Source: Histoplasma ohiense (taxonomy: Eukaryota > Ascomycota > Eurotiomycetes > Onygenales > Ajellomycetaceae). From it: 64,000 bases of DNA. Location: contig JAEVHH010000004.1 in the NCBI GenBank assembly GCA_017607445.1, positions 6,014,001 to 6,078,000 of the forward strand, read 5' to 3'. Each line of letters opens with the position of its first letter. Position 1 is the first letter of the stretch. The position numbers and the translations under genes are program-made. Below, one piece after another: positions 56,577 to 64,000 of the stretch. The notes beneath the pieces were generated by a model. The model searched no databases. It saw nothing but the letters and a program-made list of their open reading frames with translations, and was not told the DNA's origin.

Positions 56577-59500
56577 TGCTCATTAGAGATTCATGCACAG
56601 ACTATATCAGAAGAAATATCATTTTGAAAAAAAGTATCAGCTTCTCAGTCTAGTCTAACTCCATGTTTCAGCTTCTGTTGCAGAGTAGATAATATAGTTT
56701 GACCATTATAGACCTCACTGTAGTCTGTATGACAACTGAGCTCATCAGCTGAATTCTTTGATTCAGAGTGGTGCAGTAATACAAAATCATAAGCAGATAA
56801 AGCTTCCATTCATCTGATCTGATGTCTGTTCAGTTTCTTAGTTGTCATAAAGTACTGCAGATTGGCATGATCAGATCAGATTTGAATTGAATACTGACTT
56901 TTCTTCAGATAATATCTTCAATTCTTAAATACTGCTACAATAGCCAAGAGTTCTTTATCATGAGTATCATAACATGTTTCCACATCAATCAACTTTCTTA
57001 ATCAGAAGGCAACTGAATGTCAGTGCTCATCATTCTACAACTGTGACAGAATAGCAGCAATTGCAAAAGTAGATGCATCAGATTCAATCTGAATATACTG
57101 AGCTGAATCAAAATGAGCTAATAGAGAAGCATGTATAAAGTGTGATTTAAGCTCATTGAAAGCACTTTGAGCATCTTCTGTTTACATAAAAGTGGCTTTT
57201 CTTTTTCTCTTCTTGCTCTCTTTTATAAGTTTGAATAATGGGGCTGCAATAGAGGAGAAAGACTTAATAAATTGCTGATAGAAATTAGCAAAGCTCAAGA
57301 AGAATTGAACCTCTTTAATTGATTTAGATGTAGATCATTTCACAATAGTGAAGACTCTATCTGACTTCATCTCAACATCATTTGTATCTATAACAAATCT
57401 CAGAAATGAGATTTTGTTCACTTTGAATTCACATTTAAAGAGTTTTGCAAATAGATTCACACAATTGAGATGTTCTAGCATCTTAGTAACATGCACTTTA
57501 TATTTCTGCTTTGAATTGAAGAATATGAGAATGTCGTCCAAATAGACAATGCAACATATATTCAACAAATCAGACAAGACATTGTTAATATATGCTTGAA
57601 ATATTGCTGAAGCATTAGCTAGTTCAAATGATATAACTACATATTCAAAATATTCATATCTTGTTCTAAAGACTGTCTTCCAACAGTCTTTTGTCACTAT
57701 AAGTATGCAGTGGTAGACATCTTGAAGGTTCAGCTTAGTGAATACTTTGACTTTTGAAAGTCTGTCAAGTAATTCATTTATTAGAGATAGAGAGTATTAA
57801 TTCTTGATGATGATTTGATTTAATTCTCAATAATCTACACAAAGATGAAGTTCATCATCTTTTTTGAGAACAAAGAGAATCAGTGCATCAGCTGAGCTAC
57901 TGAATGATTGTATTCACTTTTTATCTAATGCATTTTTTAAATATTCTCTTAGAGTGGCTAACTCAGTTTCAGAGAGATTGTATATCAGTATAAATGAAGA
58001 TTGTGTATCACACTCAAAATCTATACAGTGTTTCATCTCTTCTGATCTTTTTGCACTTATAGCAGCTTCGTCTGAGAAGATATATGTGTATGGCATGACA
58101 TAATTAGTAGATCAGTTGACAAGTCTGAATACACAGCTGAGAATACATATAAAGCATGCTTTAAGTCTTTTGAATGTTCTGTAGATAATACTACAAGCAT
58201 TTCTACTCTAGCTTCTGTGAGAACTTCAGCTAAGACATCTTGTTCAGAAATAATTTGAGACTGTTGTTCATCTTCAGAGCTTCTAAAGAAGAATTGTTCA
58301 TCTGATCAATCTATAAGAGAATTTGTTTGTCTTAATCAAGAGAATTCTAATACAAGATTGTAGTTCTTCATCTTCATCACATGAAAGAAATGAGATGTCT
58401 GCTGTGCATTACCCTTGTGATCAGTGACAGTAGTTGTAATGTTATACTCTTCAAAGAAGCACATTATACATTCATCAATTGACTTGATCATTTTGATTTT
58501 GCAGTGAGCAGCTTCTAGATTGTGATTCTTTGCTCAAAATTCATCAACACAGTTCACTTCTGATTCAGAATCTACTAGCACAAGCACTTTTTACAGACTC
58601 TTAGATGTAGTAAGTTCCACTGTGACAGTGAAGCTTAAGATGTTTTTGTATCAACTTTCCACACTTATGACTGTCATTGTAAGCTGAATGATATATCTTA
58701 AGTGTTTTTTGAGTTCTTTGAGTTCTTTGTGTCTTTTGTATCAGATTTAAAGTCAGACTTGATGTTTTTGGATTTGTCTTTGAGTTGTTTGAAACACAAA
58801 TCAATGATATGTCCTGGTTGCTTGCAATAACAGCAATATTTTGATTGAGTGGAGTCATTGAACTTTGTAGTGTCATTTCATCTGTGTTTGTTTTGTGATC
58901 TATTATCAGCATTATTTCTGTTGTTAAAGCTTTGAGTGGGGTTTTTGAAATTTGACTTCTCTTTAAGCTTCTTCTGTCTCTCTGACAGATTTGATTCTGC
59001 CATTGCAAGTTTATGTAGAGTGGCATCATAGCTTAACTCTTTCAATTTGATTGCATATTTGTTGAATTCTCAGTGAATGGAAGGTAAAACTTTCATATAG
59101 AGATGTGATTTCTGATGATATTTGCTATAAGAATGCTGCAGATGTTCTTCAATTGATTGTAAGTGTGAAGCAAATTGTTGAACTGTCTGATCTTCTTGTT
59201 GCTCTGTTTTTCAGTACTGTCTATCAGTATCTTGAAAACTTTTATCTGAATTGATGACTTGACATTGCATCCAACTAACAAATTCTTCCCATGGTGGCAA
59301 AGTTCATATATTATGTGTATGTTGATACCAACATTGTTGCATCTTGACATTGAAATGAGTAACAGCTTCAATGATCTTTCAATGATTGTGTTCATTGTAG
59401 TAATCAAGATCACTGACATGGAAAGCAATAGTAGCTGTAACAAAATTTTTGAATTCTTTTATGCTTTGATCTCAGAACTTTTCCACATCTCTCTGAGAAG

Positions 59501-60064
59501 AGTGACTGCTCATGCTGAAATCTTGAAGTTCTAATTGTCAAAGTGATATCTGACTACATCTTCCACTGACAGTAGTCATGGTGCTTTTCATTAAGATGTT
59601 GAGTGTTTGTAGTGTGGCTTTCAGTGGTCTGAGAATATTTGTGATGTTATCATGATTATCATTCACACTAGTTGCATCTCTATCATGGTTTGAATGTGCT
59701 TCTAGTGTATTTCAGATGGCTGGAATTGTTTCATTCAATTCTTGCAGTAAAGTGTTGCATCAGTGTTGAAGTTCTTGCAGTTCTTTCTCAGTCTGTAATT
59801 TTTTGATTCTTCTGATCACAGCTATTTTCTTGATTTCAATTGTGCTGAGATCTTCAGAAGAGATATTCTCTTCTGAACTATATTCAGAGTTCAATTTCAT
59901 AGAGAAAGATGATGCTTATTGCACACTTTCAGTGGCAGAAGTGTGTGTTTCACAGTTTTCTTTCATAATATTTGTTGCTTCAGATTCAGTGGTAGCATGA
60001 GTACAGTGGATGCTGTGGGTAGAGGTCATGACTATTACTCAACAGACTGTCTCTCAAAGATTGA
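56577..60064 (-). pseudogene. Chromovirus B, segment 3: RNase H, RT, protease and gag
   Basis: Continues segment 2 exactly where type I copy 4 interrupted it. On minus, gag begins near 60030 and ends in a knuckle region near 58830. The protease LVDSES lies near 58575. RT frames at 58096-57914 and 57697-57335 keep NLSETELATLREYLKN and CCIVYLDDILIFFNS (YLDD intact). RNase H reaches about 56750. It is more decayed than copy C. Similarity stops at 60064, a few bases before the LTR would start, so the 5' LTR was lost. Confidence 0.87.
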
Positions 60065-60218
60065 GCACAACACAACATACGAGCAAAACCCCGAACGAGC
60101 CCAATTCTTCGAATTAGACAACGCGAGTACCCTCAATCGATTCCTGCTGCCTTCATCAGTAACTGCTGCAAATTTGAAAAGATTTGATGAGGTTTTGAGG
60201 GAGATATTTGATAAATAG
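60065..60218 (+). pseudogene. C-terminal coding fragment cut by chromovirus B
   Basis: Immediately after the transposon similarity ends, a plus-strand frame reads NPERAQFFELDNASTLNRFL, then PSSVTAANLKRFDEVLREIF-DK and a stop at 60216-60218. It keeps CpG codons (CGA, GCG) and reads like the last exon of a normal gene. The family was not recognised. Its upstream part is missing, replaced by the transposon, so it is a remnant. Confidence 0.4.
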
Positions 60219-61408
60219 TGTTTTGGCATCTGCTTGGGCAGATCTTCAACAGTTCATCCAATTACTCCATCAATACTGAGTCAAATCAACTCAGATTTTG
60301 ATCACAGATAGATCTATCTTATATTGATAATCTGTTAAAATCTTATTCAATTTGATCTGCAGTTGCTTGAGTTATTCCTGATTCTCTGTTTGAGAAAACT
60401 CTGATCAATTTTCATGTTCCAATGCACCCGTGCCAAGTCCCCCCTGAGTACCTCCCAGCCACACGTGCCTGCCAAGTAACAAAAAGATACCTCGGCACAA
60501 TTGACTAGTGCATACCCCATCAATTCAAATCCATCGTCCCTCAAATCCCTCATCAAATCCCTTCGAATAACCCCTCCATTGATAAGAACATAAGATAAAA
60601 GTGGAAATTTCAGTGTTTGAAAGATAGCTTGATCTCTGCAAGTAGTTTATATATATATTTATATATATATAATCTATTATAAAGGAAAAAAGTGCAGGTT
60701 TAGCCTGTTGATTCTTCATTTGCATACCCATTTCTTTGGAAACTCAATATTCAACTTATTGGGAGCTATTCAGTAGGATAAAGTGTTTCAATTTGAATGA
60801 AAGAGAATTCATTTAGTATTGAAAGCTTTTGATTTTTCAGAAATATAATCTTAAACTGAGGTGGGGCCTAGTTTAAGCAGAAACTTTGAGAAGCTTTTTA
60901 ATTAAGAAAAAGACAAAGTTTGAAAGAGATAGAGTGTTTTCTCTGTTTTAGCTCTGAGTTAATAAAACAGAGAATTTCTGCCCAAAAATTCATATTTCTT
61001 TTATCTTATTCAAAGGCTGAAGAGCTTTCATTAATACTGATCAAGTGATTATTATATACCTTTTCTTTATCAATTGAGCTACACACTTGTTGTGTGGGGA
61101 GATTTCTGAAGTAAAGAATATAACTAACTAGTTTTAACAGCTTCTCTTCAAAAAGCTGAGTATTTTTTGTTAGTTTTTCTTTCAAAAACTGACATTTCAG
61201 TCTTGACTTAATCAAGTTGAAATCATTAGTCTCCCCTCCTCTGTCAAGTTTGTAGCACTCAACTTTGTGAAGATTTAACTGATTTATCTCTAAAAATCAG
61301 TATTAGTTTATTAAGTTCTCTTGAAAAACTTAATCTAGTTACTATTACTAGTAGGAAAAATAGCTTGAAACACAATCAAATCATCTAAATCTATCAATAT
61401 CTATCAAA
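60219..61408. other. AT-rich spacer, possibly including a LINE 5' UTR
   Basis: No gene was seen. It contains a (TA)-rich microsatellite at 60646-60672. The sequence before 61409 may be the 5' UTR of the LINE ORF1 that follows. A few CpG sites remain at 60420-60560, and fewer later. Confidence 0.4.
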
Positions 61409-61945
61409 ATGATAGAGAAGGATGTCTTTTCTGATGAGATTTCTGAAATTGAGTTTCTTAAAAAACAAAAAAAGAAATATCAAGATCAGATGCAAGAAAT
61501 TCAAAATCTTGAAAATGCTGCCAAATGCTTGAAAAATCAATGTATGGAGGAAAAAGATACTGAAGTACTTCATATACTGCTAATTCAAGCAAGACAGCTG
61601 AATGAGATTCTAAAATATAAACTGGGAATCTCTTCTAAACTAGAAAAGGTTTTTGAGATGAAATCTTTGAGTTCATCTCAATCTACAGAACAGAAAACAG
61701 AGCTGAGAACTTATGCTCAAGCTGCAGCAGTGTCTTCTACCTCTTCTGTTACAAAAATTGCATCCTTGAAAAAAACATATACTCAGAATTCAAAATCTGC
61801 TGATTCTCTGAATACACTGAGTTCAGAAAAATCAAGAAAAGAGCTAAAAGATGAGAGACTTCTTCAGTCAAAGACTCAAAGACTAATTGTTAAAATCTTT
61901 AACAAAGAAGTCTTTGAGAAAAAGATGCTATCAAATACAAGTTGT
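61409..61945 (+). pseudogene. LINE ORF1 5' part (Tad1-like), truncated
   Basis: An uninterrupted frame starts MIEKDVFSDEISEIEFLKKQ with a coiled-coil-like head (KKKYQDQMQEIQNLENAAKC). It continues through RTYAQAAAVSSTSSVTKIAS and ends KDERLLQSKTQRLIVKIFNK. The pattern (coiled coil, then TYAQAA, then RRLILK-like) matches ORF1 of fungal LINEs, in which a nucleic-acid-binding domain and zinc knuckles should follow. These are absent because other sequence begins near 61945. No internal TGA codon is present over 178 codons, so this copy is young or escaped the mutational process. Confidence 0.55.
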
Positions 61946-62225
61946 AAGAGATGGTTGTAGGTATAATTATGAGAGTAGTGTGAAGTATGCACGTAGAATG
62001 TTAAGAAGGTAGCAATCTCTATTATTCAAAGCTAATCACTGATCTTCTAATATCTACAGATATCAGTGAGCATTATATAGGCGACTACCACGCGCTACGG
62101 CCGCCTATGATGCTGTGTGCTATGTCCCTCTTCATTAATTCTGGTGTGTTCTGTGTTCTTCTATCACCACATAGCTATTTTCTAATATAGATATCTCTGT
62201 TGCGCCTATTATAATTATCTCTCTT
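61946..62225 (+). repeat. LTR-like block interrupting the LINE
   Basis: A block of distinct composition begins TGTAGGTATAATTATGAGAG and contains a TATA-like TTATATAGGCGAC (about 62073) and a CpG-rich patch (CTACCACGCGCTACGGCCGCC, about 62085). It ends with GCGCCTATTATAATTATCTC. The ends are roughly inverted (GGTATAATTAT against ATTATAATTATC). It may be a solo LTR or a small inserted element; no second copy is in the window. Confidence 0.35.
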
Positions 62226-62940
62226 CTTCAAAGGCCTGGTCCCCAGGGCTTCTTACTGCAATGTGCGAAGTTTGTAACATATGCTGCATGGTTAATATTG
62301 TATAGAGTTCGCAGGATTGGGCTGGATTAATTGTTGAGATTAATTCTGAAGTGTTGCTGTTTTGGGAGAATGTTTTTCCATCTTCAGTGTCAATGCAGTT
62401 CAATCATGATTTAGGCACAACTTCTGAACCCCTTTCCTTTGACTTTTACATCAAAAGTCATACCCTAACAAAATCATCACCACCATCACCATCAACAATT
62501 TTTTATTTAAAAAGAATACATCAATTTATCAAACAAAGTACACTGTATCTTTCTATGTGATTTTTATTGCGAAATTCGAAGTTTTGGTTGCATGATTGTA
62601 TTTTCCATTTTGGGTTGAGTTTTGTGTTGTTGCAATCTCTTTGATCAACATTGCAATATTGATTCCAATCTCCAACATCTGTTTTTCTTTCTTGTTGCTT
62701 TTGCTTTTCCTCCTCCTTTGAATAAGGCCTTGGTACTAATTAAAGTTATGATAGAATGTTAGAACTAGCTGTTTCTGTTGCTGGTTTGAAGTCTATGAAG
62801 AGTGATATGCTGTCTGCCATTGAGAGCATTTGCTTGGATTGTCTGGAGAGATTGCAGAACCCCTCAGTATACCCTTGCTTTGTGAACAATGAATGAATAT
62901 GCTGTCATGTCTGTCATATATCAAATAGAAGTTGTGCTGC
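62226..62940. other. No gene recognised
   Basis: AT-rich with short simple-sequence patches (CACCACCATCACCATC, about 62478-62493). Only short frames without motifs are present. Confidence 0.4.
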
Positions 62941-62988
62941 TGTAAGTTTTCTTAAACTGAGATTGTTATGAGTGCTAATGAGTTATAG

Positions 62989-63510
62989 ATGCCTGAGTGC
63001 TTTCATGAAATCAGTCAATCTTTGATTGATGAATTTCATAAGATGCTGCTCTCTGATGAAGTTCTGAATGAGAGATTTGCTACATATCAAACTGCTGTTG
63101 TGAGATTTGTACTTGATGTGCAGATCTACAAGAATGCAGATGAGGTTCTAGAATTCTATGTGAACTCTGATGATTTGTTGTCACAGCAGAATGTGGCATT
63201 TGATCATAGCAGTGTTTCAGAAAGTATGTTTTCACATTCTGCTATTACATCAGTGTCATCCTCACTGAGCCAAGATCTTGGTACATTATTTGAGTTGGCC
63301 GATAATGTAGACAAAGATGAGGAAGTGGACAGTTCCATTGAAGTGTTAGAAAGAAATGCAGCAGCATATTGCTGTTGTTGTATTTGATATTTGACAATGT
63401 CCCCCCATCATCATTGTGAGTCTGCTGAGGGTTGATGTAAAAAATGCAAGCACTGCTCAGTGATGAAGCACATCTGTGTTCTGATAAGTTATTATTCAAA
63501 ACAGATGTTT
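62989..63510 (+). pseudogene. Unrecognised acidic, Cys-tailed protein relic
   Basis: A 132-codon frame begins MPECFHEISQSLIDEFHKML (an upstream MSANEL in the same frame at 62970 is cut off by a TAG). It continues with VVRFVLDVQIYKNADEVLEF and an acidic stretch (NVDKDEEVDSSIEVL). It ends in YCCCCI at a TGA. Reading past that TGA in the same frame gives SPHHHCESAEG-(TGA)-CKKCKHCSVMKHICV, a Cys/His cluster that could bind metal. Both TGA codons could derive from CGA. No family is recognised. It may be a transposon accessory protein like the antisense genes upstream, though the sequences are not clearly alike. Confidence 0.35.
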
Positions 63511-63540
63511 TTACAGTATATAATATTAACTTTCTATTAG

Positions 63541-63960
63541 ATGTCAGCAGATGCTATTGAATTGACTCAGACAGTTATCAACACTACTGAGAATCTAATT
63601 GTTGCTGATGTGGACACTTTGAATATTAATGTTTTGCAGAATGCTGTGACTGTGGTGATTAGATTCTTTGCTGTGAAGATCTGAGAGATTCAATGAGACA
63701 GTTCTTCTGAGGCTTCAGCTGAAACAGTGATTGATGAGGTCTCAGTGGTTACATTGCTGATCACAGCTTCCAAGTCATCATTGAAACATTGTGCTTTATC
63801 AGTTGAGGAAATCTGGGATAATAAGCAGGTTTGTCTTGATGACAATTTCTTGAATGACACTGGCCAAGCTGAGGCAGATCTGTTTTTTAATCTCTGAGTG
63901 GAATAAGTATATCCAGCAGTTATTGTTGTCTTCTTTGTTTTTGTTTACTGACTGACTCTT
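63541..63960 (+). pseudogene. Second unrecognised ORF relic, running toward window end
   Basis: The frame starts MSADAIELTQTVINTTENLI and is interrupted by TGA codons near 63682 and 63694. It continues in frame (SSSEASAETVIDEVSVVTLL, WDNKQVCLDDNFLNDTGQ). The start resembles that of the ORF at 62989 (MSA..., then VVIRFFAVKI compared with VVRFVLDVQI), so the two may be diverged tandem copies or two exons of one decayed gene. Function is unknown. Confidence 0.25.
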
Positions 63961-64000
63961 GATAGGTTTTATTAAACTGTTCCAAGTACTTCTGACTGTT

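Overview
The window looks like a transposon graveyard from a filamentous fungus, most likely a Pezizomycotina ascomycete. The basis is three short introns (59-85 bp, GTAAGT/GTACGT donors) in the one host gene, fungal chromodomain Ty3/gypsy elements, Tad1-like LINEs, and RIP-like C-to-T/G-to-A decay confined to repeats. The exact species cannot be read from the sequence. More than 85% of the window is decayed retrotransposon sequence.

Layout. 1-4.8 kb (+): a broken Ty3/gypsy element interrupted by a LINE 3' fragment. 4.8-6.96 kb: unassigned purine-rich DNA. 6.96-15.33 kb (-): a chromodomain element ('chromovirus A') split by a 5.3 kb LINE (+, 7.65-12.99 kb). 15.33-20.58 kb (+): 'type I' element copy 1, whose 3' LTR ends inside a Q/P-rich ORF. 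21.3-22.2 kb: a minisatellite. 22.47-23.36 kb (-): a 5'-truncated LINE with a 15-bp target duplication. 23.94-30.01 kb (+): complete type I copy 2 with a 5-bp duplication. 30.0-33.2 kb: a small island of normal base composition with a tRNA-like sequence and a four-exon alpha/beta-hydrolase gene (-). 33.4-60.06 kb: one old chromovirus ('B', -) blown apart by nested insertions. Type I copy 3 sits at 35.2-41.2 kb and type I copy 4 at 42.9-56.6 kb, and copy 4 itself contains a complete younger chromovirus ('C', 43.6-51.0 kb). 60.06-64 kb: a truncated coding end, a LINE ORF1, an LTR-like block and two unrecognised degraded ORFs.

Two families dominate. Type I elements (about 6 kb) have LTRs that begin TGTGACGGG and end CCCGTTACA. 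Each LTR carries a 63-bp tandem repeat whose copy number differs between elements but is equal in the two LTRs of one element (471, 534 or 597 bp). A 14-nt sequence at the LTR/internal junction is complementary to a site inside the LTR, as expected for Tf1-like self-primed reverse transcription. Chromovirus elements (7.4 kb, 266-268 bp LTRs) encode gag with a zinc knuckle, protease, RT, RNase H, integrase and chromodomain. Between the chromodomain and the 3' LTR they carry a separate spliced Cys-rich gene on the opposite strand, present in both copies where that region survives. This antisense cargo gene and the LTR repeat ladder are the most unusual signals.

Premature stops in the elements are overwhelmingly TGA (from TGG and CGA) rather than TAA/TAG. 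This points to a C-to-T process with CpG and C-rich context preference, unlike classical CpA-targeted RIP.
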